NCBI GenBank assembly: GCA_021464525.1
Contig: JADRCO010000008.1
Coordinates: forward strand, 22,157-86,156
Reading direction: 5' to 3'
DNA length: 64,000 bases
Source: Rhizophagus sp. LPA8_4_AMF
Taxonomy: Eukaryota > Glomeromycota > Glomeromycetes > Glomerales > Glomeraceae
Shown here: one piece after another, positions 23,006-35,700 of the stretch
How the letters are laid out: every line of letters starts with the position of its first letter
Position numbering within the stretch: the stretch's first letter is position 1
The notes under the pieces: generated by a model
What the model saw: the letters and a program-made list of their open reading frames with translations, nothing else
The model's database searches: none
Told to the model about the DNA's origin: nothing
Translations under genes and position numbers: made by a program

Positions 23006-26000
23006 GGTAACGTCTTTGGACGAACACGTCATTATTCATATTAGGTCTTATTAGTTATTTCCTATAAAATGAAATGTTATCGAGCTGTTTGAGTTCATCA
23101 CAAATTATAACTCAATCCATGCTGTTATTATTGTTACATTTAAAGTTGAACAGTTGAGAGGAACAGTATACGTGCGATCAATCAATAGTTTGTAACACTA
23201 AGCAGGTAACAAAATAAATTTATTTATACAAGAAAGTAGAATTTGTTAGACCGCTTATACTGTATTAATAGGTAAAACACACACTTCCATAAGAAACTAA
23301 AAAAAAAAGAAAATTATCATGAACTAAGCTAATGGAAGAACTGTTGCTAACATAAACCTTCATGCACTTTCAAAAAAGACAACGCGGTTGACAACAATTT
23401 CGCGCATTATTTTGCCCAAGCCAAGTTTTCACAGAACAACAGTAACAGCAAGTTCAGTAAATAAAGTTCACACTTTTTCTCAACAACGTTCAACGATATA
23501 ATTTTCAATTAAGAATTGGTACTATTTCATAGTAGCAACTAGCATAACTATATTTATATTTTTAATAATTTTTATTATTTGTGACAAATTTTACAATTTA
23601 TTACTAATTATTCTAGTTATTTAACATAATATGAACAAAACAAAAGTAATAATAAATCAATCATAAGACCAATAAAATTAAATTATTTTAGCATTACTTA
23701 GATAAGCAAAGCGAAGTCGGCAATTTTTGCTATTTGAAACAGGTATCGGTAAAATTGGTGAACACACTTTTTTTTTATGGTTCACACGTTGTATTATTAT
23801 TTTATATTTTTTTATATTTTATATACATCATTTATTAAGTCCAGTAAAATGTCCATTCAGGATATTAGTACTGTATTAGGAAAATTGAATTTTCGGAAAA
23901 TGATCCAATTCTGAAAATGAGCAATCGAAAAATTGACACTGAATCATCAGGTATTGTTTATACAAAATATTAAAATTATTAAAATGTACTAATAAATATT
24001 GTTTTAAATAGCACTTCTATATTTACAATTGTCATTCTAACTTATATTATATTAACTTTGCTTTAGTTTATATTTATACTAGTTAATAATTTATTCAACG
24101 TTATAATTTTTTTTAGATCATAATAGCAAGTCTGTCTAAAGGTAAAGATAAAATCTAGAATAAAGATCTTCATTAACTTTCCACTTTCTGATTGTACCTA
24201 GTTATAGAAATTTTGAATTTTATTTTCTGTTTAAGCATTATTTTCAAGGTTTTTTTTTTCGCCCTTAAATTATAATTTATTTTAACCTTACTATCTTAAG
24301 ATTCAAATACTTTCTACACTGGTGTGTGAATTTTACTGTAATACTTTTTTTTGGCGAACCAAATCGATCAAATGTGAATAGTAACTTTTTATCAGGAAAG
24401 GGGGGAATGAATTGTAATGTTTTTATGAGCCATATATTTATTTCATTATTTTTATTTATTTATTGATTAAATAAATCTATTAAAACTTAATTATACTATA
24501 ATAGAATTTATTACGCATATAATTTGATCCCAATACATAAAAAGTTTATGTTGCAATGAAAAAATGTTTATTTTTTTCTAATTGTAAAATACCAAGTGGC
24601 TCCCATTAAATAAGCCTGTTGATGGCAGCGGTCATGGTCATTATCCGATCATGACTATGACTGGTGTCGGTCGGTCAAACTGTCAGCCAAAGTGGTTGGG
24701 TCAAAGTTTCTTAACCGGTTATAACTGACCGATGACAAGTCCATAGGGAGATGGCATATTAATGATATTACTTAGGACGTTTATGTATTCTTTATATTTC
24801 GAAGTATACATTTAATTCATTGAAAAGATTATATTTACTCTTTTATTTAGGTCCAATTTTTATTTGTGAAGCTTATGGCGCGAGATCATGCTATAATTGT
24901 GCAAAGTTATCTGGCACGAAAATCAAACTTGTGAAGGATATCAAGAGAAGAAAAGCAATTAAGACCTTGCCACCGAAGCTTATCTTTCAACAACAAAGAA
25001 ATACCCTGGTTATGTAAAAATTGACAATGTTCATATTGTATTACGTGAGTATTTTTTTTTATTTCGCGAATCATCTAGTAGGCGAAATATATATGTAGAA
25101 GTCAGGTATTTACACGTTTTTCAGGGCCAAAATTATGTTAATGTCAGTCAGTTACTAAAATAGGCAATATATTTTTGACAGAATTATCTAAAAATGGAAA
25201 GATCTACACGATTATTGCTACCTTACCCTTTATATTTCGGGTCCTCAGAGATAATTTGCGTGAGATTTTAGACTAAATCAAAAAAATGCAATTCTTTCTT
25301 CATTTATTGTCCGAAGCGTAGCGAAGGACTCTACAGTACAGTACGCTCCATATCATGCAAGTCTTGTCTGTCCGCCGTGTAAACGACCAATCAATTTTCA
25401 AGATCAGGCGTAACTAGGCATAATCAGCCTAAACCGCGTTACTATGTTATTATTTATTTGAAGTTACGTTTTTTTAGTAATACATTTCTTTCATGTGATA
25501 CATTAACGCTTCGTTCTCGTTACCTAGTTTAACTAATTTTTCTTTAATACGAACACCCACATCATAAACTTACTTGTATTCATTATTAAATTAAATATTT
25601 TAATATGTTTCTACTGTAAAAGTACAAGTAAATCACGTGTAAGTCAATATTCAAAAATTCTGCGTAAAAACATGTGATTATTACATATCACATAATGGTG
25701 ATTTTGTGATGATAAACTTTTGAGTTTACGAAATGCATTGAAGTATAATAACATTCCCACCCTTTCGTATAGTAAAAACGGCCTGAAGAGATATAAAAGT
25801 TTAATTGAGTAATATGATATAATACAACTCGCCGCAGCTAATAAATGACCAATTAGCACGTGATTATACTTGAAAGACAAAATTTTAAATGCATTTTTAT
25901 TTTGTAAATCACCTTTAAAAGGTTATAATTATTTTAAAAAAAGCGAATATTTCATAATTCAATTAATTTAGTACTATCTTATCTATGAAGTAAATCACTT

Positions 26001-26029
26001 TTATAAAAATATCGTATGTTTATTGTGAT
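23006..26029. other. No gene recognised
   Basis: Between units A and B. The frame at 24820-25017 (65 codons) has a cysteine pair (SCYNC) and a basic run but no known family, and the sequence after it is coding-like in shifting frames. I treat it as unsupported or decayed. At about 25309-25350 the words 'attgtccgaagcgtagcgaa' and 'tctacagtacagta' match, inverted, a degenerate copy near 51860-51902, so this is a short dispersed repeat. Confidence 0.35.
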
Positions 26030-26760
26030 CCCGTAGATTTGTAATTTGTCTTTCATGCTTATTAATATCGGTTATTAAATTTTTAACACTCTTAAAACTT
26101 GTCTGAACTGCTTGTGCCCATCGTTTATTACCAATATTTTCTTGTTCCTCTACAATTCACAGTGCTTTCACGTAATACAGCAGTATTTAAGTAGTTACAT
26201 TGTTCAGTTTGATCGTCATCCTCGTCACTTGTTGAATTTATTAATTGTGTTCCATTCCTTTTTAAAATCTTTGCACTAAGAAGGTTTTCATCATCTTTAA
26301 TGTATTCTTGTTTAATTAAAATTGGCCACCAAACATGTACTTTACTTTTGTGTTAAATTAGGGATTATCATGTTTTAAAATTCGATAAATATCACTTGGA
26401 GTAAGGTGAATGTTATTTCTAATTCCTTTTTTAATATTTTTCATTTACGCCAAATCGTTCAGGTCGTTTGTGAAGTATAGAATGCTGAAGGTAAACTGAT
26501 GCAATATTGGTTCCCATTTTAAGTTTAATTTAATCAACCCATTGCAATCAAATCGCATGGATTCAAGTTGTCTAGATCTCTTTGCAAGAGATTTACAAGA
26601 TTTACCGAAATGTTAAAATATAAGATTCTTTCTTATAAATATAATAACAGTCAACACTTTCACCCATTAAATCAATGACTGTCTTGATAATTTTTTTGGA
26701 TCATCGGTGATTTCGAGCGATTTTTTGAACCAATCCTAAATATAGCTGAATTCCGAATTA
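26030..26760 (-). pseudogene. Decayed transposase-like coding region
   Basis: On the minus strand, coding-like segments follow in order but in different frames: a Lys/Arg run then ESMRFDCNGLIKL (about 26550), NNIHLTPSDIYRILKHDNP (about 26370-26425), KVHVWWPILIKQEYIKDDEN and LLSAKIL (about 26275-26345), an acidic STSDEDDD stretch, and NKRWAQAVQTSFKSVKNLI (about 26080-26140). The sequence pattern (FDC-G, then LTP-IY, then V-WW, then SAKIL) resembles transposon proteins I associate with Glomeromycotina genomes. I cannot name the family securely. Frameshifts and stops show it is dead. Confidence 0.45.
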
Positions 26761-27939
26761 CTATGAGCTAAAATTCTATTATGAACAAGGGAAGCATATA
26801 TACATTCAGAATATGAAAATTTATAAGTTAAAATTTATTTTATTAACTTTTAAAAATTGAACCGAACCCGGCTCAAAATATGATGACGTCAAAATTATGA
26901 CGATCATGGATTCATGGATCAAAATTTTATTAGTTGATCAACATCACATGACATACTTGTGTCTTTAATTTGATATATTTTTTAATGAAAGTCGAAATAT
27001 AGAACTTCCATCCCTAATCATCATCATATCAATTGAAATATTACAATTAAAATCTATACCAGTTAAATCATTTTCTAATTATTTATCAGTATCAATTTCT
27101 GAAATAATTGGTTTAAAATTTTTTTTCTAGTGTTAAAAGTTCTGAATTAAATTGATTAGATTGTTAGCAGCATTATGGCGACATATATTACAAGTTTTAA
27201 ACTGACGTGTATTTTCATTAATGAAAGCTTTCAAAAGTAAACTTTTTTACATTTCTGCAAATTTACTAGTTATAATATCGTGGAAAAGTGAAAAAATAAT
27301 ACATCGTTGTAAAAGCATTACCTAGGGGTTAGATAAATAAACGTGGGGCCAACTTAAGGTTAGGCTGATCAATAAATCACCAGAACTGTCAGTCTGTCAC
27401 TCATACACAACCGAGTATTTATATTAAATCGTGCAAAAATTTTATTTTTTTAATTTTTTCGACACGTATAGATAGAGAAGCAGCCGATCTCAAAAGTTAA
27501 GGTTGTATATGCTAGCTCTATGTAGGCAAAGTATTTTTATCAAAATTGAACCACTGGTTGCTTCGTTCTTAATTTTATATGTTTTTGTTACTTTTATATT
27601 AGGAAGTTAGAATTATACTTTTTTTTTTAGAGATTCCAATTTAAAAATAGTGTTTTCTTCTTTTATTGTGTATTATTATCAAGTGTGTAATAATTTTTTT
27701 ATACAGTTTTGAGGTATTTCAAATAGCCGATCCTATTTTTTGAAAGAAACTAATAAAAAAAAAAAATACGTAACGATAAACTTGTCATTTTCGAAAAATA
27801 GTTTTTATTTTGTGATGGGTCGATTATCGACAGATCTTTCACTTTAAACATGGGGTATCGGTTTACATTTTACTAGTAAATATGTGACAATCACATGATT
27901 TTACGTTGGGTGTTATCAACGAATATTCATTGAAGTTCT
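26761..27939. other. No gene recognised
   Basis: AT-rich spacer before unit B. Nothing supported on either strand. Confidence 0.4.
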
Positions 27940-30574
27940 TAAAAATATTTATCAGGAAAAAAAGAGAAAAAAAATAATATGAGAACTATTGCTTCGAGCC
28001 GTTAACTGAATATATCCGGATAACACTATTGTTATCGTCTGATTCTTCTCATAAGTTAACGCCACTAACGCCATTACTTATTGATAAAGTGAAAATTTAA
28101 AATATAAAAATGAATTCAATTTTACTCATTACATTTTCTTTACTCTATTATGTAATGATTTTTCAAATCATTTTGAATATTCTTTCACTTACATAATAGG
28201 AAATGTTATACTTTATTGGGTGTTATTCCCGAAAGTTTTCGCCAAGAATGCAACATCAAGTTTTTTAGGGAAACAAATACTTTTTTTAGGTTTGTAATAT
28301 GTGTATTTAAAATTATTAATATTGCGATATATCTTATCGTATGATCAAAAATCATTTTCATTTTGTTGTTTTGCTTAATATTTTAGTTTCATTGTAATTT
28401 TGGTTTCATTGAAAAAGACGACACAGCCGACACATTATCGCCGAATGATTTCTATTGTTTTTATTTTTAATGGGCTTTTTCCTATATTATTGAATAGGAT
28501 TTTTGGCGTTATTTATGTAGTCCAATTATAATAATGTAAAACAAAACCTGATATTAAATAACTAGTATATTCACATGAAATTTTCAAATATACAGAAAAA
28601 TAGTCTGTCGGTATATCAAAGTCCGATAAATATATAAAATCGATTATGTTATTTCTTTAAAGAATACATATACGGATGAATTAATAAAATAATAACTGAT
28701 CATAAATGGATATTCATTTGAAAATTTTTAATAAAATCATTTTTTTATTAGGATCAACATTCAGTGTAACTGACCTTTTGAAAAAAAATTTTCATTTTTT
28801 ATTATAATTAATAAAAATGGTATTTTGGAAGAAAAATATGTACTACGAACTCTTTCCTTTTACGGAAAATATACGATATATATCGTTAATTCTTTGTTGC
28901 ATGCAAATTAATATGTATAATCATTGTAATGTAAACACAAACACCCTAAATTTTTGTGCTACCGACTGACTTATACTTATTTTTTTTTTTTTGTGACTAA
29001 AATATATTTGTCCATTTAAGGGTCGAACTCACTTGACAAATATTTAAAGAGATTTTTTTATTATTGCAGTTCGACCCCCCTAATTGTGTAACCAAATGTA
29101 AATCTTAATTTGATTTCCCCATTTCTCACGATTTATAGTTTCAACGGATTTCCTTTGATTTTTCTTTTATGCAAAAATTTGTTTTAAAAGTTACACTTTC
29201 AGAAAAAAAAAGTTTTGTATTTATTTTTAGAGTTAGACAAGTATTAATTTAATAAATTAAACATTTCAAATAATTTATACTTTAATAATTTTATATGTAC
29301 TTAAATAAAAATTATTTTAAATTGAACATAGATATTAAAAATTTTTTTTTCGTTCGAAATTAATCACGTGATGCAGCTATTTCTGCGTTGTTAATCATTC
29401 CGTAAAATTCTACCCCCGTGACATTTAAGGGTATGTGAAAAATAATTTTTTGGGAGGCACTAAGTCCTCAGATAAATATAAACAGCGAAAACGGTGTGGG
29501 CGTGATGCCGGTGATGAATATTTGAGGGTCACGTGGGGGTAGAAAATTTGGTGGGAATGTTGATCATCACGTGAAAAATTGAAGAATCCGAATACAAACA
29601 GTGAAAATGTCGATCACATGGAATTTAACTTCTCATTGAAGTACTACTTTTGTTTGAATATTGATCGATCTTTTATTTATTATTTATTATATTGATCGGC
29701 CAAAAATTTTTTAATATTGTACTACTAAATTTTATAGGGCAAAAAATCACATCATTTTAAACTAGTATTTGTTGAATGTCCTCTTAATAAACATATGTAT
29801 ATGAATTTTAAGAAGTATGTATAATAAAATATATTTAAAATTGTTTTTGACACGAAAAAAAAAATATAAGAAACTTAATTTTTAATTAACATTCTTCAAA
29901 AAATATGAAAAAATCGAAGATAACGTAAAATAAAAATAATATTATCAATTTATCACTACTCGACAAAGCATTAAAGATTGCAAAGTTGGACTAAAAAAAA
30001 AGAAAAGTAGTACTGATTTATTTATAATGAAGTAAAGTATATAGTACCCAAGCTGAAAATTCAAACGGTATCATTTATTTTGGTTCTGATAATAAAAAAA
30101 AAAATTGTTAAGTATCAACTTTAAATTTATACTATTATTAACTAGATAAAAGAAACCGTTGAATTTTCGTCGTTTAACAGCAACAATTAAAATCTTGTGT
30201 AAATGGTCAGTAAAGTGTTACAAAAATTGTGACAATTGTGACGTAAGGTGGAAAAAAAATACCGCGCGTCGTTCGGATCTCACCTCCTGGGATAAACCGG
30301 TTTTATATGTAACTAGTTCCGTACAATAAATAAATCGATGATAAAATATTATTTTATCATTTATTTTCAATTAAACAATATTTATAATATTTCACTTAAA
30401 AATAACGAGAAAATTTTTTCAAAATTATCTTTATTATTATGTGAGAAAAGTTTCACAATTTTAATAATCTTTAGAATCTAAGTAAACTAAATTTAAATTT
30501 TTGCAGAATTAAAGTGGACAAAAAAGAAATAAAAAATATAAAAAATTGAAATAATAGAAATTATAATTTTAATA
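27940..30574. other. Non-coding left flank of unit B
   Basis: Aligned with 13480-16063, with no gene. It contains the inserted MITE at 29364-29574. Confidence 0.55.
29364..29574. mobile_element. MITE, about 211 bp, TCACGTGATG termini
   Basis: The outer ends are TCACGTGATG (29364-29373) and its complement CATCACGTGA (29565-29574). Inner matching blocks, ATTCC then TTCTACCCCC followed by GTGAC, occur inverted at 29397-29422 and 29529-29560. The terminal inverted repeats are therefore about 45-60 bases with a variable middle. It lies within a block present in unit B but absent from unit A. No coding capacity; the target-site duplication is unclear. Confidence 0.65.
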
Positions 30575-31096
30575 TTATTTAGATAATCCGGCGTAACCAT
30601 GCCCTTCACCGTTTTGAGTTGTCATTGCACCATTAGGACCACGTTTCCTGAATTTACTGCTATTACAATGGCGTTTATTATAGTGAAGTGTTTTGGTAAG
30701 AATGCCATTGTCGTCACAGTCAATAGACATATCTCTGAATTTATGTCTAAATGATTTGGTACCGCCGCTGCCATCTACCTTTATATCCAATTTATCCGTG
30801 AGATCGAAGAGTGTATCCTTGCATTCGTTAACAATTTTAAATCCGTAAGACGCGTTTGTATCTTCGAAACCTTTTTTAAAGATTCCTGCGACCTCTGTAT
30901 GACCATTTTCATCCTGAGAAAAGATTACGAGACCCTTAGCTGGGCCAGAATTGAAATCCGCGATTGCATAAGAACATTTGCATTGATTACGTTTTTCAAG
31001 CGTACTAGATAATAGTCCATTATCACTTGTAAATGCCGATGAAATGGTTATGAGAGATAAAAGAATAAAAAAGTTCAAAATTGCAAAAGAATTCAT
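30575..31096 (-). CDS. Small secreted kexin-processed protein (copy B)
   Basis: A 173-residue single-exon paralogue of the genes at 16064 and 49687. Signal peptide 1-21, propeptide ending LEKR (33-36), then NQCKC. The five cysteines, the NAS sequon before YGFKIVNEC, and the GSGGTKSFRHKF segment are kept. Dibasic sites NKR and RKR (150-152) precede a 21-residue C-terminal peptide with AMTTQNGEG. It is head-to-head with the intact membrane gene at 32799, with starts 1703 bases apart. The frame is intact and differences from copy A are mostly substitutions, so it looks functional. Confidence 0.85.
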   Translation of the reverse strand: MNSFAILNFFILLSLITISSAFTSDNGLLSSTLEKRNQCKCSYAIADFNSGPAKGLVIFSQDENGHTEVAGIFKKGFEDTNASYGFKIVNECKDTLFDLTDKLDIKVDGSGGTKSFRHKFRDMSIDCDDNGILTKTLHYNKRHCNSSKFRKRGPNGAMTTQNGEGHGYAGLSK

Positions 31097-31221
31097 TGTT
31101 ATTTTTTATAAAAAAGGGGAAAAATAATTCTTTTTTTTTTTTGAAAATATTTTATTATTAATTCTTTGTTATAATATTGAATTCGATAAGGAATGGGAAA
31201 AAGAGGAGATTGAGCTTACTC

Positions 31222-31229
31222 TTTTTATA
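31222..31229 (-). promoter_or_regulatory. TATA-like box of secreted-protein gene B
   Basis: TATAAAAA on the minus strand, 126 bases upstream of the start codon, in the same GAGAAATATAAAAAG context as copy A. Confidence 0.55.
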
Positions 31230-32798
31230 TTTCTCAACTTATATTATTCGAATAGTAAACTCTTTCTTTTGTTCTGATCTAAAAATAAAGTGTAAAAATT
31301 AAAAATAAAAAAAAATGATGCATAAATACTGAAATATATTACATTATACAATAGTTATTGAATTTCTTTTAAACAATTTTATTAAAGTTCTTTCTCGGAT
31401 AATATGAACCGGAAATTTTACATTTTTGTCATTTATAATAAGTTTATTAGTAAAGATCTATATATAAAATTTTTACGCCAAATCAAATTAGTCAAACATT
31501 CACTTTCAAAAGAAAAAAAAAACATTGAATTTAAAATTAAGATTTTTTCTAACCTTTCTATTATTAGGGGGAGATTACCAAAAAGAATCATCATTTGATG
31601 TGCTTGTATTTACATTACAAGGAGTCAAAAATGGGTTTATTCATGTGCATGCATAAAGTATCAATTAAAGAAATAAAACATTCACCGAATGTACCTGCAT
31701 ATATTTTATATATATACATATTTTTTATATTTAAAAGGTTGTGTGAAATTCGGAAATTATTGTTTTTGTTTAAAACCCTAAAAGAAGTTAGATCCAATTA
31801 TATAAGGAAAGAGAACAACGAATAAAGAAGTAGATTGAAAATTTAATAAGGTATAATAAGGTATGGGAATGTCGATCACAATAATAAAAATGATATCTTA
31901 AAATGACAATTCATTTTTATTAACTTGAAATTAATAATATTTACTTTTACGTGCATCTTTACAATCAATTTTATTGATTTCATTGATATTTTTCGGATTT
32001 AAGAGATTTTTGTTCCGTGAATTTAAACATTTTTATCCATTGTATTATTCATATTATGTAAAATAAAAATATCAAATATACATTAAAATTTTAAAAAAAT
32101 ATCGTTATAAATATATATCGTATTACATTGAACCTTATCAATTTTTATCATTGGTCCATCATTCACAATATTCACAATGTAATAAAACAAACAATAATAG
32201 AATTTATACAGAGAAGTTAGAAATGCATGAAAATACATGAGTATATTATCTTCATAATAAGATAAAATTTGTATCACATTACTAATAATCATTTTATACC
32301 TTATCAAAGAAACGATAAAAAATGTTTTCTTTTTTTCCAAATTGTATTTTTGGCTTGGGAGAATTTACAGGAATAACTCCGTAGTAACGCCATTAAACTT
32401 ATTTTGTTTATAAAAAGATTTTTTTCTATCACTTTGAAAGAACGAAATGAATGAAAGGTAAAATGAAGAAAAATTGATTAAAAATCTAAAAAAGGTTAAA
32501 TTCTTTACGAAAAATTTCGGAGTATTGGTTGAAAAAAAACTCCAACAATATTAACTACATTGTTACAAAATAATAAAATATCAATTTAGTTGTGTAGAAA
32601 AAAAAAAATAATATCTTTTTCTTTTTTTTAATCAATGATCCAAAAATGTCTCATTCAATAATTTTAACCAATTTGGTAAGATATACTAAAAAATTTCAGT
32701 GATAATCTATTTTTAAGATGGGGTTATTTTCTTTTCTTTTCTTTGTCTTTAATTTTTTTTTTTAAAAAAAATTCTTCTCCAAAAAAATTTTTTCAAAG
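31230..32798. other. Head-to-head intergenic region of unit B
   Basis: Non-coding, aligned with 16699-18105. The small frames at 31404-31825 overlap each other on both strands and are not conserved in unit A, so I reject them as genes. Confidence 0.5.
32718..32765 (+). promoter_or_regulatory. Short upstream ORF before membrane copy 3
   Basis: It starts MGLFSF, runs 15 codons through a T-rich tract and stops at 32763-32765, 33 bases before the main start codon. Equivalent to 428-457 and 18040-18060. Confidence 0.3.
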
Positions 32799-35700
32799 AT
32801 GAAGTTATTTTTTATTTTTCTTTTATCAATTATTTTACTGGCGATATTACCAGTAAAATCATCCATTACATTTGAAGAACCACAACCTGAAACCCCTTCA
32901 ACTCCTCGCGTTTTAAACATAAATTATTATGATGATGGCACGATGGTCGTTCGAATAGTTCGTGTAAGCCATCCAGATCCTCCCAAAATTTGTGTGGAGG
33001 AATTCTTATCATTCCGTATAATTTATCCCAATAAAACTATCAAGAGTCTTGATCTTTCAGCAGATACATTAAATATACAACCATTCAATTTTTGTCTTCT
33101 TCCAAACGCTAACCCTATCAGATTTTATCCCGTAAAAAAAAATTTTTTGTTTTTAACTTACGCGGAAGCTGAAGATGTAAACAATCCTTTCACTTATAAT
33201 GATTGGGGAATTATCATCGACTTAGATGGAGTAATTAAAAGGTATATATGTAAAAAGTAAATTGACTATTTTATATATGTGTGATATGAGCATAAATAAT
33301 AAAGATTATTATTTCGCTTCTTTTATAGTAAAATTAGGTTAGGTGCATCCTTTGTTAATACCACTACTAATGAATGGTTGCCCGCCCAAGATTCCGTCAC
33401 ACTAAATATCCATAGAGATAATGGATTTCTTCGCACTGCGCCCATACCTGGTACTAATTCTATGATCTTGCAACAATTCAAAGTGTAAGTATTTTATTTT
33501 AATTTACGTAAATTAATTTTAATATATAATTTAATATATGTATTGCTTTTTTTATAAGAAATGAAAATGGTGAAGTTCAACTTCTTGCAGAAACTTATAT
33601 GAATTTTACGGCTACTCCAGTCGAAACAGTTGCAACAATGGATGGAGGATACGCGATTATTTATCCTGATTATGAATTTTCAACAACAACAACAACAACA
33701 ACAACAATCCCCATTGCTCCACATATGTCAATCCGTGGCTTTTTTTTACAAAATGGAAATCCAGAAAAGCAAGGACCATTTGTTCTTTATCAAACTCCAA
33801 ATCTGGTATCAAAAATTATTTTACTTGATTGTGATTTTACTAAAGTAGGATTTGGTCAAACTTGTGTAGTAGTTTTAAACATTGCACCAACAATAGATCA
33901 AAATACGTTTATTAAAATTGATTTTCTTTCGACGGGAACTGTATATAATATTACGATTTTTCAAAACCCTGCCGATCTTACTGATTTTAATGTAGAGTCA
34001 TTACAATATGGAGGTTATCTCTTGTATAGTAGAGCGCCATTTCCAAATGATATGACCAAACTTAATCTTTATGGTTATATTTTGGATGATCGTGGTAATC
34101 GTTATGATTGGAATATATCATACCCTACTACAACAAATTTTAATGGTGATGTTTTAATTTTACCAAATAATACTATTGTAATTCCTCAACCGGAATCTGG
34201 ACAAACTTGGGGTTTGTTCACCAATGATTTGTACAAGATCCATGGTGCACAAGGTAAGGTGATACGATCGATAAATAATATATATCGTATATAAATATTT
34301 TTTTTTTTAACTTGTATAAACTTTTAAAATGCTACTATACTAGATCATGGTTATGGAAATTTACATATCTTCAGCACAACTCCGAACATTGATGATATTA
34401 TAAATCCATCTGAAATTAACTTCCTTATAATTAAATTTTATGAGAAAGTTGATTTATCATCTAATCATAACGTTACAATTTTACAAGATGGTGGTATTAT
34501 ACGTCAAATTACTTCTGTAAGCCACAATAATGGAGAATTTGTAAAAATTATTGATGACTATACTATTGAAATCAAAGTGATTGATAGTACTTTTAATCAG
34601 CCTAATACACAGTATTATATTTTAATTGACGATGGTTTTGTAAAGAGTAAAGATCTTCAAGAACCTATCATTGGCATACAAGATAATGCTTGGAAATTTA
34701 TGACATGTAAGTGCTTTATCTTATTTAAAATGAAAATAATATTACAATATATACATAAACTAAAATTCTTTTTTTTCCATAATAGCTCAACAAGAAGTTA
34801 CACAGAAAAGTTTTTCAGATTTCTATAAAGCAAAAGTAAACGCAACTAACATTGACGGAAAAGTTCGATTGACCGTAGAGGGGACCACTTACTTCAAAAG
34901 AATTAAAGATGACAAAATTAAAGTTAAAGAATTTTTTGGCAATTTGATACGAGAATTGGCCAAAGCAATCCCTGTTGATCCGGAACGTCTAGATACAAAT
35001 GGAAGACATGAAATTGATACTTCCGCTTCACCTGAACAATATATATTATCTATTAAGATTAAAAAAGCCAAGAATAAAAATGAAAGTTCTGTTAATTTGG
35101 TCGCTAATAATTTAAATACTTTAATAAGGAAAAAACTTGTTACTGTTATTGGTTCTGGAGAATATTCAAATTATTTAGATGAAGAATATGGATATGAACC
35201 CATACGTAAGAATCCATTTTTTTTTTCGGATAAAGGATTTCATCTCAAATAACTGAAAATATTTTTTTTTTTCTTTTATAAAAATAGCCAGGTGGATAGA
35301 AGAACATTTGCGTGATCTTCTTGGAACAATTGCATTGAATATCATATTATTGTCACTTGCTTATTGGGTAAATATACATTTAATATTAATAATATTATTA
35401 AGAATATTGTAATTTTTTTTAATTGTATACTGATAAAATGAAAAATATTTCTAACTTTTTACTTTTTTTTTTCAGTATAAAACACTTGCAATTTTTACAT
35501 GTGGCAACGCTATTGGAAAATTTGTGACGACAATCCTTTTTACTAGTAAAGATGCGGAAAGCGTGGAAAATATTTTTACTGCAAGGTAAAAAAAACCCCC
35601 CTAAAAGTGAAATAAAAAAATATATATGTATAAACTTATTTTTTTCCAAATACTGATTATTTATTCTCTTCCCTTTCACTCACTTTTTTTCTTCTAGTCT

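Noticed and set aside
24820-25017. 65-codon frame with SCYNC motif as a zinc-finger gene
   Set aside because: A single cysteine pair, no second half of a zinc site, no family recognised, and the following sequence is coding-like only in shifting frames.
31404-31825. Overlapping frames upstream of unit B membrane gene
   Set aside because: They overlap on both strands and have no counterpart in the aligned part of unit A.
33630-33848. Overlapping + frame with a glutamine run
   Set aside because: It is a shadow of exon 3 of copy 3: the CAA repeat read in another frame. The threonine frame is the one conserved with the other copies.
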